Assembly (NCBI RefSeq): GCF_038404985.1
Contig: NZ_JBBKBA010000001.1
Span: 524,001 to 588,000 of the forward strand
Origin: Ferrovibrio sp. MS7
GTDB lineage: Bacteria > Pseudomonadota > Alphaproteobacteria > Ferrovibrionales > Ferrovibrionaceae
Direction: 5' to 3'
Length of the DNA stretch: 64,000 nucleotides
Of this stretch, positions 38,003-47,172 are shown piece by piece (positions within the stretch are counted from its first letter, which is position 1; the number at the start of each line of letters is the position of its first letter). Below the pieces are notes generated by a model that saw only the letters and a program-made list of their open reading frames with translations, had not been told where the DNA came from and did no database searches. The translations under genes and the position numbers were made by a program.

Positions 38003-38077
38003 CGTCATGCGCGGACTTGATCCGCGCATCTCCCACCGGCTTCGATGAGACCCCCGGGTCAAGCCCGGGGGTGACGA
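38003..38077. repeat. Inverted pair of palindromic intergenic repeats in the leu operon
   Basis: Two perfect palindromes with 9-bp arms (38007-38015/38021-38029, loop CTTGA; 38050-38058/38064-38072, loop TCAAG) occupy the leuD-leuB gap. The unit starts CGTCAT and ends GTGACG, the same pattern as at 28066-28138. Confidence 0.85.
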
Positions 38078-38090
38078 GGGCAAAGAAGGG

Positions 38091-38720
38091 TCAGGCGGTG
38101 CGGCCGGCCTTGGCGTAGCGCCAGGGCTGGGAGGCGCGCTGGCGGGTTTCGAAATCGTCGATATTGGCCTTCTTCTCCAGCGTCAGGCCGATATTGTCGA
38201 GGCCGTTGAGCAGGCAATGCTTCTTGAAGGCATCAATCTCGAACTTGATCACATCGCCATCGGGACGGGTGATCTCCTGCTTCTCCAGATCGACCGTGAA
38301 GCGGGCATTCTGGCCGCGCTTGGCATCATCCATCAGCTTGTCCACATCGGCCTGCGGCAGCTTGATCGGCAGGATGCCGTTCTGGAAGCAGTTGTTGTGG
38401 AAGATATCGGCGAAGCTGGTGGAGATGACGCAGCGGATACCCTGATCGAGCAGGGCCCAGGGGGCATGTTCGCGCGAGGAGCCGCAGCCGAAATTATCGC
38501 CGGCGACCAGGATCTGGGCGCCCTTGTATTGCGGCTGGTTCATGAAGAAATCGGGATTCGGCTTGCCGTTCTCGTCCTCGCGGAGTTCGAAGAACAGGCC
38601 GCGCGCCAAGCCGGTGCGCTCCACGGTTTTCAGGAACTGCTTCGGGATGATCATGTCGGTATCGACATTGATCATCGGCAGCGGCGCGGCGACAGCGGTC
38701 AGAGTCGTGAACTTGTCCAT
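38091..38720 (-). CDS. leuD: 3-isopropylmalate dehydratase small subunit
   Basis: 209 residues, the usual length. With LeuC it isomerises 2- to 3-isopropylmalate. [19 protein letters not shown] (about 13-31) and the substrate-loop region [21 protein letters not shown] (read as [12 protein letters not shown]) are characteristic. The ATG lies 15 bases after the leuC stop, so both subunits come from one message. Confidence 0.97.
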   Translation of the reverse strand: MDKFTTLTAVAAPLPMINVDTDMIIPKQFLKTVERTGLARGLFFELREDENGKPNPDFFMNQPQYKGAQILVAGDNFGCGSSREHAPWALLDQGIRCVISTSFADIFHNNCFQNGILPIKLPQADVDKLMDDAKRGQNARFTVDLEKQEITRPDGDVIKFEIDAFKKHCLLNGLDNIGLTLEKKANIDDFETRQRASQPWRYAKAGRTA

Positions 38721-38735
38721 GGTGTTCTCTCCCCC

Positions 38736-40130
38736 TTACAGGCTGCGCACGTCGGCGAGGCGGCCGGTGACGGCAGCCGCCGCGGCCATCGCCGGGCTCA
38801 TCAGATGGGTGCGGCCACGCGGACCCTGGCGGCCCTCGAAATTGCGGTTCGAGGTCGAGGCACAGCGTTCGCCCGGCGCCAGACGGTCGGCATTCATCGC
38901 CAGGCACATCGAGCAGCCCGGTTCGCGCCATTCAAAGCCGGCTTCGGTAAAGATCTTGTCGAGACCTTCCTCCTCCGCCTGGTGCTTCACCAGGCCAGAG
39001 CCCGGCACCACCATGGCCTGCACGCCGGCGGCCACCTTGCGGCCCTTGGCGATGGCGGCGGCGGCGCGCAAATCCTCGATGCGGCCATTGGTGCACGAGC
39101 CGATGAAGACGCGCTGCACCGGCACCGCATCCAGCTTCTCGCCGGCCTTCAGGCCCATGTAATCCAGCGCGCGCAGCAGGGCGGCGCGCTTGGCCTCATC
39201 GGCCACTTCGGCCGGGTTCGGCACGAAGCCGGTGATCGGCGCCACGTCCTGCGGGCTGGTGCCCCAGGTGACATGCGGCACGATATCCTCGGCCTTGAGG
39301 AACACCTCGGTATCGTATTTGGCGCCCGGATCGGAGGGCAGCGTCTTCCACCAGGCCAGCGCCTGTTCCCAGGCGGCACCCTTGGGCGCATGCGGCCGGC
39401 CCTTGAGATACTCGAACGTGATCTCGTCCGGCGCGATCAGGCCGGCGCGGGCACCCGCCTCGATCGACATGTTGCACACCGTCATGCGGCCTTCCATAGA
39501 AAGGCCACGGATGGCGCTGCCGGTATATTCCATCACATAGCCGGTGCCGCCGGCGGTGCCGATCTTGCCGATCACCGCCAGGATGATGTCCTTCGCCGTC
39601 ACGCCCGGGCCAAGCTGGCCATCGATATCGATGCGCATGTTCTTGGCGTGCTTCTGCTGCAGCGTCTGGGTCGCCAGCACATGCTCGACTTCCGAGGTGC
39701 CGATGCCGAAGGCCAGGCTGCCGAAAGCGCCATGGGTGGCGGTGTGGCTGTCGCCGCAAACGATGGTCATGCCCGGCTGGGTGAAGCCCTGCTCCGGCCC
39801 GACGATATGCACGATGCCCTGGTTGACGTCGTTCATCGGATAGTAGATGACGCCGAATTCCCGCGCATTCTTGTCCAGGGTTTCAACCTGGATGCGGGAT
39901 TCCTCATCGGCGATGATGCCCTTCAGGCGGTCCGGCGTGGTCGGCACGTTATGGTCCGGCACCGCCACGGTGGCGTCAGGGCGGCGCACCTTGCGGCCCG
40001 AGGCGCGCAGGCCGGCAAAAGCCTGCGGGCTGGTCACTTCATGCACCAAATGCAGGTCGATATAGATCAGATCCTCGGCAACGAGGTGAGAATCCCAGAT
40101 TTTGTCGTACAGCGTGCGGGGCGCGGTCAT
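38736..40130 (-). CDS. leuC: 3-isopropylmalate dehydratase large subunit
   Basis: 464 residues. LeuC carries the [4Fe-4S] cluster of isopropylmalate isomerase. Cluster cysteines are visible in FIGSCTNGR (about residue 346) and CSMCLAMN (about 408-415). Substrate and fold signatures include [14 protein letters not shown] and [11 protein letters not shown] at the N-terminus. It is the first gene of leuC-leuD-leuB and divergent from the LysR gene at 40262, with 131 bases between starts. No leuA is in this window. Confidence 0.97.
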   Translation of the reverse strand: MTAPRTLYDKIWDSHLVAEDLIYIDLHLVHEVTSPQAFAGLRASGRKVRRPDATVAVPDHNVPTTPDRLKGIIADEESRIQVETLDKNAREFGVIYYPMNDVNQGIVHIVGPEQGFTQPGMTIVCGDSHTATHGAFGSLAFGIGTSEVEHVLATQTLQQKHAKNMRIDIDGQLGPGVTAKDIILAVIGKIGTAGGTGYVMEYTGSAIRGLSMEGRMTVCNMSIEAGARAGLIAPDEITFEYLKGRPHAPKGAAWEQALAWWKTLPSDPGAKYDTEVFLKAEDIVPHVTWGTSPQDVAPITGFVPNPAEVADEAKRAALLRALDYMGLKAGEKLDAVPVQRVFIGSCTNGRIEDLRAAAAIAKGRKVAAGVQAMVVPGSGLVKHQAEEEGLDKIFTEAGFEWREPGCSMCLAMNADRLAPGERCASTSNRNFEGRQGPRGRTHLMSPAMAAAAAVTGRLADVRSL

Positions 40131-40261
40131 GGCTTTGTCCGTCGGTTCCGTGGGGCGTTTCCGTAATGGCCGGCGATTGAACTGGAGGAACGCCCTGGCC
40201 GCAAGAGGCTTTCAGGGATTTCGGGGTCGAATTAAGATCAAGCCGGAAACGAGGAAATCTC

Positions 40262-41233
40262 ATGCCTGCCCCCGAGCAAGCCCCCAAGCAAGCCGCCGAG
40301 CCAGCCGCTATCAGCCCCAAGGAGACCCCGGCCCCGCCGTCGGCCGGCGTCGCCAGCCGCCGCCTGCTGCCGCTGAACGCGCTGAAAGCCTTCGAGGCCG
40401 CCGGCCGGCACCTGAATTTCACTGCCGCCGCCGAGGAACTCTCGGTGACGCTCTCCGCCATCAGCCACCAGATCCGCCAGCTCGAGGAACTGCTCGGCGT
40501 GCCGCTGTTCAATCGCACCCGCAAGGGCCTGGTGCTGTCGCCGGAAGGCCAGCTCATCCTGCCGGACGTGCAGCAGGGCTTCGACCACCTGGCCCATGCC
40601 CTGGCCCGGCTGGAAGCGCGGCGCGGCGAAGGCCCGCTCACCATCAGCATGTTCTCCACCGTGGCGATGCGCTGGTTCATCCCGCGCCTGCCGCGCTTCC
40701 AGGCCCGGCACCCGGATATCGATGTGCGCATCACCACCTCGATGAAACCGGTGGACCTGGAACGCGAGGGGCTGGATTGCGCCATCCGCTATGGCAATGG
40801 CGACTGGCCCGGCCTGCATGCCACGCGCCTCTTCGCCGAGGAACTGATCGTGGTGGCGCATCCCGATCTGGCGCGTAGCATCAAGAAGCCGGTCGACCTG
40901 GTGGGCCACAAGCTGCTGCATTCGCAGAACCGCTTCGAGCATTGGCGCATCTGGCTGATCGCCATGGGCGTGACCGAGGTGGACCCCACTGTCGGCACGG
41001 TGTTCGAGACCCGCAGCTTCACCATCCAGGCTGCCGTGCAGGGCATGGGCGTGGCGGTGATGGACCCGGCCTTTGTCGCCGATGAGATCAAGGCTGGCAG
41101 GCTGGTGCAGGTCTTCGACAAGACCCTGCCGGTGCGCGGCGCCTATTGGCTGGTCTGCCTGGAACACATGGCGGAAGCGGCACGCATCAAGCTGCTGCGT
41201 GAGTGGCTGATCGAGGAAGTAACGACATCATGA
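40262..41233 (+). CDS. LysR family regulator (GcvA-like)
   Basis: 323 residues. A Pro/Ala-rich extension of about 35 residues precedes the winged HTH: LPLNALKAFEAAGRHLNFTA and AAEELSVTLSAISHQIRQLE, then LFNRTRKGLVLS. This style and the SMKPVDLEREGLDCAIRYG segment match the GcvA-like LysR group. The ATG follows GAGGAAATCTC. Its stop overlaps the HAD gene as ATGA, so the regulator is cotranscribed with the nitrile hydratase genes and may also act at the leuC-facing promoter. The effector is unknown. Confidence 0.9.
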   Translation: MPAPEQAPKQAAEPAAISPKETPAPPSAGVASRRLLPLNALKAFEAAGRHLNFTAAAEELSVTLSAISHQIRQLEELLGVPLFNRTRKGLVLSPEGQLILPDVQQGFDHLAHALARLEARRGEGPLTISMFSTVAMRWFIPRLPRFQARHPDIDVRITTSMKPVDLEREGLDCAIRYGNGDWPGLHATRLFAEELIVVAHPDLARSIKKPVDLVGHKLLHSQNRFEHWRIWLIAMGVTEVDPTVGTVFETRSFTIQAAVQGMGVAVMDPAFVADEIKAGRLVQVFDKTLPVRGAYWLVCLEHMAEAARIKLLREWLIEEVTTS

Positions 41234-41967
41234 AGTTGCCGCGCGCCATCCTGTTCGACATGGACGACACGATCCTCGCTGCCTATGGCGAGCCGGAGAA
41301 AGCCTGGCAGGCGGTGGCCGGCGAATTCGCTGAGCAGATGGATGGCCTCTCCATGCAGCAGCTCGCCGATGCGGTCAGCGATTTCGGCCGCCGCTTCTGG
41401 AGCGACCGCTCGATGCACAAGCATTGGCGGTTGAATCTCGAGGAAGCGCGGCACAAGATCGTTGCCGGCGCGCTGACCGAACTGGCGGCACGCGGCCACA
41501 GCGTGCCCGATGCCGGCCTCGCCTTCCGTATCGCCGAACGCTACACCAGCTATCGCCAGGAGAAGATGCACCTGTTTCCCGGCGTGGAAGAAACCCTGGC
41601 GCATTTCAAGACCGCCGGCGTGAAGCTGGCGCTGATCACCAACGGCGCCGCCCATACTCAGCGCGCCAAGGTGGAACGCTTCGCGCTGGAGCAGCATTTC
41701 CAGCATATTCAGATCGAGGGCGAACACGGCTTCGGCAAGCCCGAGGAACAGGCCTATCGCCATGCGCTCGATACTTTGGGCGTGGCAGCATCGGAAACAT
41801 GGATGGTGGGCGATAATCTGGAATGGGAAGTGGAAGTGCCCCAGGGCTTCGGCATGCGCGGCATCTGGTGCGATGCCTATGCCCAAGGGCTGCCGGCCAA
41901 TACCCATGTGAAACCGGACAAGATCATCCACCGCCTGCCGGAACTGCTGAGCGAGGAAGCGGCATGA
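41230..41967 (+). CDS. HAD family hydrolase
   Basis: About 245 residues from the ATG at 41230. The HAD motif I is ILFDMDDTI with two catalytic Asp, motif II is LALITNGAA, and motif III/IV appear as [13 protein letters not shown] and [13 protein letters not shown] helical cap lies between about 20 and 100. This is the phosphatase/2-haloacid dehalogenase-like group resembling YjjG nucleotidases. It overlaps both the LysR gene and the nitrile hydratase alpha gene by four bases, so it is firmly part of the operon. What it contributes is unclear. Confidence 0.87.
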   Translation: MKLPRAILFDMDDTILAAYGEPEKAWQAVAGEFAEQMDGLSMQQLADAVSDFGRRFWSDRSMHKHWRLNLEEARHKIVAGALTELAARGHSVPDAGLAFRIAERYTSYRQEKMHLFPGVEETLAHFKTAGVKLALITNGAAHTQRAKVERFALEQHFQHIQIEGEHGFGKPEEQAYRHALDTLGVAASETWMVGDNLEWEVEVPQGFGMRGIWCDAYAQGLPANTHVKPDKIIHRLPELLSEEAA

Positions 41968-42614
41968 CACACGACCATGACCACCATCATCATCATGGGC
42001 ATGATCATGATCACAGCGATGTGCCGTCCGATCCGGCCCTCAGGGTGAAGGCGCTGGAAACCCTGCTGACCCGCAAGGGCCTGGTGGACCAAGCCGCGCT
42101 GGATGTCTATATCGACACCTACGAAACCAAGATCGGCCCGCGCAACGGCGCCCATGTGGTGGCGAAAGCCTGGAGCGATCCTGCCTATCTCAAGGCCCTG
42201 CGCGAGGATGCCACCGCAGCGATTGCCAGCCTTGGTTACACAGGGCGCCAGGGCGAGCATATGGTAATCGTGGAGAACACGCCCGAGACCCATAACCTCG
42301 TGGTCTGCACGCTCTGCTCCTGCTACCCCTGGAGCGTGCTGGGCCTGCCGCCGGTCTGGTACAAGTCGGATTCCTATCGTGCCCGCGCCGTGCTCGATCC
42401 TCGTGGCGTGCTGGCGGAATTCGATCTCACCCTGCCCGAGACCAAGAAGATCGCAGTGTGGGATTCCACCGCCGAGATCCGCTATCTGGTGATCCCGGAG
42501 CGGCCCGCCGGCACCGAGGGCTGGAGCGAAGCAGAGCTTGCCGAACTGGTGACGCGCGACAGCATGATCGGCACCGGTATTGCCACGCAACCCAGCGCGA
42601 GGAGCCCGGCATGA
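41964..42614 (+). CDS. nthA: Nitrile hydratase alpha subunit, cobalt type
   Basis: 216 residues. With the beta subunit it hydrates nitriles to amides. The metal site is [10 protein letters not shown], Cys115-Thr-Leu-Cys118-Ser-Cys120. Thr after the first Cys marks the cobalt class, whereas iron enzymes have Ser. Cys118 and Cys120 would be the oxidised ligands. The first 18 residues are extraordinarily rich in His and Asp (about ten His), a possible metal-holding tail. The ATG overlaps the HAD stop, and the stop overlaps nthB. Thiocyanate hydrolase gamma is the main alternative. Confidence 0.93.
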   Translation: MTHDHDHHHHHGHDHDHSDVPSDPALRVKALETLLTRKGLVDQAALDVYIDTYETKIGPRNGAHVVAKAWSDPAYLKALREDATAAIASLGYTGRQGEHMVIVENTPETHNLVVCTLCSCYPWSVLGLPPVWYKSDSYRARAVLDPRGVLAEFDLTLPETKKIAVWDSTAEIRYLVIPERPAGTEGWSEAELAELVTRDSMIGTGIATQPSARSPA

Positions 42615-43264
42615 ACGGCGTGCATGACATGGGCGGCATGGAGGGCTTTGGCCCGCTGCCGCTTGAGAAAGACGAGCCGATCTTCCATGGCGAGTGGGAG
42701 AAGCGTGCGCTGGCCATCACCCTGGCCACCGGCAGTTTGGGCAAGTGGAATATCGATGCCTCGCGCCATGCCCGCGAACGCAGCCCTGCCCGCACCTATA
42801 TCCGCGAGAGCTATTACGAACGCTGGATGAGCGGCCTGGAGCGGCTGCTGGTGGAGCGTGGCCTGCTGAGCGAAGCCGAACTGGAAAGCGGTGAACCGGC
42901 GGGCAAGACCGAACTCAAGCCGGTGCCGCCGGAAGCTGTGCCCGGTATTCTCGCGCGCGGTGGGCCGACCTTGCGCGCCACCGGCAAGCCGGCGCGTTTT
43001 CAGATCGGCCAGCGCGTGCGGGCGCTGAATATCCATCCCGCCGGCCATACACGGCTGCCGCGCTACCTGCGCGGCAAGGTGGGCGTGATTGCCATGGATC
43101 ATGGCCTGCATGTCTTTGCCGACAGCAACGCGCATTTCCAGGGCGAGGATGCGCAGCATCTCTATAACGTAGTGTTCGATGTCGCCGAGGTGTTCGGCCC
43201 GGCGGCGCGCTATGCCGGCGAAATCCGTGCCGATCTGTGGGACGCGCATCTTGAAGCCCTCTGA
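42611..43264 (+). CDS. nthB: Nitrile hydratase beta subunit
   Basis: 217 residues. The start [15 protein letters not shown] is the textbook NHase-beta N-terminus. The middle has [14 protein letters not shown], and the C-terminal SH3-like domain carries [14 protein letters not shown], with Arg residues that contact the oxidised metal site of alpha, then [10 protein letters not shown]. As a single full-length beta chain it argues for nitrile hydratase rather than thiocyanate hydrolase, whose beta is split into two subunits. It overlaps nthA by four bases. Confidence 0.94.
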   Translation: MNGVHDMGGMEGFGPLPLEKDEPIFHGEWEKRALAITLATGSLGKWNIDASRHARERSPARTYIRESYYERWMSGLERLLVERGLLSEAELESGEPAGKTELKPVPPEAVPGILARGGPTLRATGKPARFQIGQRVRALNIHPAGHTRLPRYLRGKVGVIAMDHGLHVFADSNAHFQGEDAQHLYNVVFDVAEVFGPAARYAGEIRADLWDAHLEAL

Positions 43265-43613
43265 GCTTGATCTTGCCGCACTCGGCCCCCTGCCGCTGAA
43301 TGACGAGGGCAGTCCGGTCTTTGCCGAGCCCTGGCAGGCGGCTGCCTTTGCCCTGACCCTGCGGCTGCACGAGGCCGGCGCCTTTGCCTGGAGCGAATGG
43401 GCCGAGGCTTTGGGCCATGAACTCAGCGCCAACCGTGCCGATTGCGGCCCGAATGATGGCGGCGCCTATTACGAACGCTGGCTTGCAGCATTGCAGGCCC
43501 TGCTTGCCGCCAAAGGCATCGTCTCAGCCGATGAACTGCTGACCATGCGTGATGCCTGGGCGGATGCTTACGCCCATACCCCGCATGGCCAGCCGGTGCA
43601 TCTGCGCAGCTAG
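43251..43613 (+). CDS. Nitrile hydratase activator/accessory protein (14K type)
   Basis: About 120 residues. It resembles the N-terminal half of the NHase beta subunit (FAEPWQAAAFALTLRLHEAG, then GAYYERWLAALQALL), the pattern of the small activator that delivers cobalt by subunit swapping. No ATG is available at the right place; TTG 43251, inside the last codons of nthB, is the best start. Its presence matches the cobalt-type alpha subunit. It is the last gene of the operon. Confidence 0.85.
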   Translation: MKPSELDLAALGPLPLNDEGSPVFAEPWQAAAFALTLRLHEAGAFAWSEWAEALGHELSANRADCGPNDGGAYYERWLAALQALLAAKGIVSADELLTMRDAWADAYAHTPHGQPVHLRS

Positions 43614-43674
43614 CTAGAGCCGTGCCGCAATATAGCGGCGCTCAGTTTATATTCGTGCGGCGATATATCGCCGC
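43614..43674 (-). repeat. Duplicated tautomerase tail / paired palindromes
   Basis: Read on the minus strand, the last codons of the tautomerase gene (ERRYIAAR-Ile-stop) are followed, after one codon, by a second in-frame copy encoding ERRYIAAR-Leu and a stop at 43614. The two copies differ at five positions that are all synonymous within the eight shared residues. Each copy is also palindromic (43657-43674 perfect over 18 bp; 43624-43639 with 5-bp arms), so paired hairpins are an alternative reading. Confidence 0.7.
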
Positions 43675-44048
43675 TCCTGGGTCTGGCCGCCATAGCCATA
43701 GGCAAAGCCCTGCGCCTCATGCACATGCACATAGCTTTCGGCATGCAGCGGCCCGAGCAGTTCGGTGAAGCCGGCATAGGCGGCGGCAACGAAAGCCGCC
43801 ATCTCGTCCTTGGTGTTGGTACCGGTGGTAATCCGGATATCGAGGAAGAAGCTGGCAAGGCCTACTTCGGCCAATGACTGCCCGGCGATGAACCAGTCCT
43901 CTGGCGCCACGCGCTGCACCGCCACCGCCGTCACGTCCGGCTGCTTGCCAAGCTTTTCCTGCGCCAGCCGCGTGCTGAGCGCAGCGATCTGGCGCGGCAG
44001 GTCTGGCGTTGCATTGGATGTTGAATAGCTTACCTGGATCATCGGCAT
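43647..44048 (-). CDS. Tautomerase superfamily (4-OT/MIF-like) protein
   Basis: About 133 residues from the ATG at 44048, seven bases after GGAG. This start places Pro directly after Met, and this family uses an N-terminal Pro as the catalytic base, which an upstream start would bury. The protein is about twice the length of 4-oxalocrotonate tautomerase, so a fused-domain or MIF-like arrangement is likely. The substrate is unknown. It is divergent from the LysR gene at 44155, a likely regulator. A second copy of its C-terminal codons lies beyond the stop. Confidence 0.8.
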   Translation of the reverse strand: MPMIQVSYSTSNATPDLPRQIAALSTRLAQEKLGKQPDVTAVAVQRVAPEDWFIAGQSLAEVGLASFFLDIRITTGTNTKDEMAAFVAAAYAGFTELLGPLHAESYVHVHEAQGFAYGYGGQTQERRYIAARI

Positions 44049-44154
44049 TGTCTGTCTCCTTTGCCGGGCGTGCCTGCCCGTTGCCAAGAGACGTAGCGCC
44101 AATGCCTTCATTTTTATATGTTATGTCTTTCTATATCTATGATAATGAAATGTT

Positions 44155-45009
44155 ATGAATGGTCCGAGCCTGGATATTGATGCCCTGCGCGCCCTGGTAC
44201 TGCTGGCCGAGCATCGCAGCTTCACCCGCGCCGCCGAGGCGCTGGCGGCGACCCAGGCCGCCATCAGCCTGCGGCTGAAGCGGCTGGAGGACAAGCTCGG
44301 CCGCCGCCTGGTGGAGCGCAGCCCGCGCCATGTGGCGCTGACCCGCGATGGCGAAATCCTGGTGGCGGAAGCGCGCCAGGTGCTGGCGGCCCATGATGCG
44401 GCGCTGGCGGCCCTGGGCCAGAAGCCTTTGCGCCCCTTGCGGCTAGCGATCAGCGACCAGACGCTGGGGCCGCGCCTGCCGGCTTTGCTCGCCGGTCTGC
44501 GGCGGCGACATCCGGCTTTACGGCTGGACGTGCGGCTCGGGCTGTCGCGCGATATGGCCGCTGCTTTCGAGGCCGGCGAGGTGGATGCCGCCCTGTTGCA
44601 GCATGTCGGCTCGACGAGGCAGGGGCCCAAGCAGGGCGAATTGCTGCGGCGCGATCAGCTTGCCTGGTTCGCCGCGGCGGATTTCGCCTGGAACTGGCCC
44701 GAGCCCTTGCCGCTGATTGCGCTGGCCGCACCCTGTGGCGTGCGCGCGGCAGCCATCGCGGCACTGGAGCGTGGCCGCGTGAAGTGGCGCGAAGCCTTCA
44801 CCGGCGGCGGGGTTTCCGCTCTGGTGGCGGCGGCACGCGCCGGCCTTGGCATCGTGGCCTTGCCGCGCCGCCTGGTGCCCGAAGGATTGAATGAAAGGGA
44901 AAACCTGCCGGCATTGCCGACGAGCCTGGTGGTGCTGCAAACCCGCGCCAACGATGCTTTGCTGGCGCGGGCCTTGCGCGATATCGCCGCGGCGATCCGG
45001 GCTGATTAA
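44155..45009 (+). CDS. LysR family regulator
   Basis: 284 residues. The HTH is at the N-terminus (DIDALRALVLLAEHRSFTRA, then ATQAAISLRLKRLEDKLG) and is followed by a type 2 periplasmic-binding-like effector domain. Classic LysR logic would have it control the divergent tautomerase gene across the 106-base AT-rich gap 44049-44154, though I found no clear T-N11-A site there. No ribosome-binding site stands out. It converges on the DoxX gene with a 4-base overlap. Confidence 0.9.
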   Translation: MNGPSLDIDALRALVLLAEHRSFTRAAEALAATQAAISLRLKRLEDKLGRRLVERSPRHVALTRDGEILVAEARQVLAAHDAALAALGQKPLRPLRLAISDQTLGPRLPALLAGLRRRHPALRLDVRLGLSRDMAAAFEAGEVDAALLQHVGSTRQGPKQGELLRRDQLAWFAAADFAWNWPEPLPLIALAAPCGVRAAAIAALERGRVKWREAFTGGGVSALVAAARAGLGIVALPRRLVPEGLNERENLPALPTSLVVLQTRANDALLARALRDIAAAIRAD

Positions 45010-45416
45010 TCAGCCTTGGCGCGGTTATCCAGCGACAGCGGGCCGGCACCATAGGCAACGATGAAGAACAGGCCGCCGCTGATCGCCAGATTCTTGAAGA
45101 ACTGGATGCGGTTGAGCATCACCTTGGCTTCTTCCATGGCCCAGAAATTATGGAAACCAATGGCGGCAGCAATCGTGAACAGTGCCAGGATCAGCGCCGC
45201 ATAGCGCGCCTTGAAACCGACCAGCACAGCGCCGGCAACCACGACTTCGACCAGGATGGCAATCACCGCACCAACTTCCGGCAGCGGCAGGCCGACCGAC
45301 TTGATATAGCCGACCGTGCCGGCAAAGCCAGTGAGCTTTGAAATGCCGGCGGGAATGAACAGCAGCGCGATCAGGATGCGGCCGAGCAGCGGCGCGAATT
45401 TCTCCAGACTAGCCAT
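45006..45416 (-). CDS. DoxX family membrane protein
   Basis: 136 residues with four hydrophobic helices. The first helix and loop, LLGRILIALLFIPAGISKLTGF, and the later Gly-Phe-Lys-Ala-Arg turn are typical of DoxX proteins, a broad inner-membrane family linked in some species to thiosulfate oxidation or redox protection. Function here is not predictable. The gene stands between two convergent or codirectional single genes. Confidence 0.88.
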   Translation of the reverse strand: MASLEKFAPLLGRILIALLFIPAGISKLTGFAGTVGYIKSVGLPLPEVGAVIAILVEVVVAGAVLVGFKARYAALILALFTIAAAIGFHNFWAMEEAKVMLNRIQFFKNLAISGGLFFIVAYGAGPLSLDNRAKAD

Positions 45417-45515
45417 GGGTGTTCCTTTTCTTGTTGTTACAAAGCAAACGGCGGGAACCGCTTGTTTAAGCTACTCCCGCCGCGCTCGGTAATGAAAAGA
45501 ATTTGTACGCTCAGA

Positions 45516-46157
45516 TCACGCCAAGGCCGCCTGCGCCTCGGCCTCGCGGGCGAGCGCGCGTTGCACCGCCGGGCGGGCCGAAACCCGTTCGGCGAGCGCG
45601 GCGTAGTTCTTGAAGGCCGTGGTGTCGATCTTGAGATGCTGGCACCAGCGCCAGAAGACCAGCAGGTAGCCATCCACGGCGGAGAAACTGCCGAGCATGT
45701 ATTCCTTGCCTTCCAGCATCTTGTCGATGATGGCGAAGTTCTTGGCATTGGCGGCGGTGGCCAGTGCGATCACGTTCGGCGTCGCATCAGGCAAGTCGCA
45801 AAAGCGCTGCGGGCCGAAGAAGCGGCTGAGCACCGGATGGATGCCGGCGGCACAGAAGGAGATCAGCGACAGGCCCTGCAGGGCCTGTGCGGAGTTGCCC
45901 GCCGGCAGCAGCTTGGCATCGGGATAGAGCGACGCGAGATAGGTGATGATCGCCGGGTTCTCGGTCAGCGGCAGGCCATCCACCACCAGCATTGGCACTT
46001 TACCCTTGGGGTTCAGCGCCAGGTATTCCGGCGTCATCTGCTGGCCCTTGCGCAGCGAGATCGGCTTCGGCTCGAACTGGGCACCGGCTTCCTCGAGCGC
46101 GATATGGCTGGCCAGCGAACAGGCGCCGGGGGCGAAATAGAAAGTAAGAGACGGCAT
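45516..46157 (-). CDS. Glutathione S-transferase, beta-like
   Basis: 213 residues. The N-terminal domain reads TFYFAPGACSLASHIALEEAG, with Cys13 in the position used by bacterial beta-class GSTs to bind glutathione. KGKVPMLVVDGLPLTENPAI is the cis-Pro region and Glu-Asn the gamma-Glu contact. The C-terminal helical domain is complete. Beta GSTs protect against oxidants and xenobiotics. This is the third GST-fold gene in about 14 kb. Confidence 0.92.
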   Translation of the reverse strand: MPSLTFYFAPGACSLASHIALEEAGAQFEPKPISLRKGQQMTPEYLALNPKGKVPMLVVDGLPLTENPAIITYLASLYPDAKLLPAGNSAQALQGLSLISFCAAGIHPVLSRFFGPQRFCDLPDATPNVIALATAANAKNFAIIDKMLEGKEYMLGSFSAVDGYLLVFWRWCQHLKIDTTAFKNYAALAERVSARPAVQRALAREAEAQAALA

Positions 46158-46304
46158 GGTTTCCTCGCATATGGCCGCGCCGCGAAAGGCGGCTGCTTGT
46201 CGGCCTGGCGAGGCTGCTATGATGAGGGGCGGATTACAAGCCGCCGCGCCGTCACGGCTGCTTGAATTTGCGCGGCGTTTATTTTCGCCGGATTTATGCC
46301 GGGC

Positions 46305-46868
46305 TTAGTCCTCGTCCGCGAAATGCACGCCGTAAACGATGCGGCTAGGCGTGCCGTCGCCGAACGGCAGCAGCAGGCAGGTGTAATCCACCGGGCCCTT
46401 GTCCAGCCGGCGGTGGCGCTGCAGCAGCATCGGCTGTTCGCCATGCAGCACCTTGGCTACCGCCTGCTCAGTGTAATGCCGCGCGACATCGTTGGAGATG
46501 CTCGACAGCAGCCGGCCGGTGAGATCATAGCCAAGCCGGCTGGCGACGCGGCTGCCGAACAGCCGCACCCTGAAATCGAGACCGCCGGCAATTGGTTCCA
46601 TCACCACCAGGTTGCCCAACGCAAAGCGCAGCGAAAATGGGTCAATGGCGCTGACTGGCGGCATCGCCGCACCGTTGCGGGCGCCGCGCCAGAAATCATA
46701 GAGCTGTTGCAGCAGGGGGGCGTCGAGGCGGCTGGCATCGTTGAGCCAGGTAGTGCGGATGGTGACGAACTTGTCATCCTCGCTACGCGGCACCGGCAGC
46801 CGCCGCAGGGGCGAGTCGAGGTCCGCCCAGTAGGCGATGTTCATCGCCGCCACTTCATCCGTCATCAT
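46305..46868 (-). CDS. PAS-fold domain protein (PAS_5-like)
   Basis: 187 residues with no output domain. The pattern of a Trp-rich start, LYDFWRGARNGAAMPPVSAIDP, LGNLVVMEP and FRVRLFGSRVASRLGYDLTGR is typical of the stand-alone PAS-like proteins that are numerous in Rhodospirillales and relatives. They presumably sense a small ligand, but no role is established. Its start is one of two consecutive ATGs, with AAGG upstream. Confidence 0.8.
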   Translation of the reverse strand: MMTDEVAAMNIAYWADLDSPLRRLPVPRSEDDKFVTIRTTWLNDASRLDAPLLQQLYDFWRGARNGAAMPPVSAIDPFSLRFALGNLVVMEPIAGGLDFRVRLFGSRVASRLGYDLTGRLLSSISNDVARHYTEQAVAKVLHGEQPMLLQRHRRLDKGPVDYTCLLLPFGDGTPSRIVYGVHFADED

Positions 46869-47172
46869 CGCTGAGCCCTTCCGCCTTTCGCTACGAGAAG
46901 ATGCTTCAGGCCGGGGCGAGGGTAAAATTACCTTCGACTAATACGCGTGACGAATCGCTAATATGCACAACCAGGAATTCACATACCTTCGCGTGTCCCC
47001 ATGGGAATGTCCGTTTTACCGGCAGCACCCCGCGGCGACCGGTGCCGGGCAAACAAAAGCCGCCCGCAGGCCAGGGGCGATCCCAGGGCATGCAGGCGGC
47101 TGATGTGTAACGCAAAAGCACCAGAACGGCGCGGGCTGCAAGCCCAGGCGCCGATCTGCCGTAAGCCTATGC
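46869..47172. other. Intergenic region between the PAS gene and rplS
   Basis: About 300 bases without a gene. The left part (46920-46985) is comparatively AT-rich and should hold the promoter of the PAS gene, but no convincing -35/-10 pair stands out. The right part carries the rplS terminator. I see nothing else in it. Confidence 0.7.
47050..47101 (-). terminator. Terminator of the ffh-rpsP-rimM-trmD-rplS operon
   Basis: On the minus strand a 7-bp closing stem (47095-47101 with 47058-47064) encloses a further partly paired GC-rich arm and is followed by TTTTGTTT. It lies 72 bases past the rplS stop. Confidence 0.8.

Noticed and set aside
41964-43264. Thiocyanate hydrolase instead of nitrile hydratase
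   Set aside because: The beta protein is a single full-length chain with the standard nitrile hydratase start, whereas thiocyanate hydrolase has it split in two subunits; a small activator is also present.
44049-44154. LysR T-N11-A operator between the tautomerase and LysR genes
   Set aside because: The gap is AT-rich and offers many chance matches, but no symmetric T-N11-A motif stands out.
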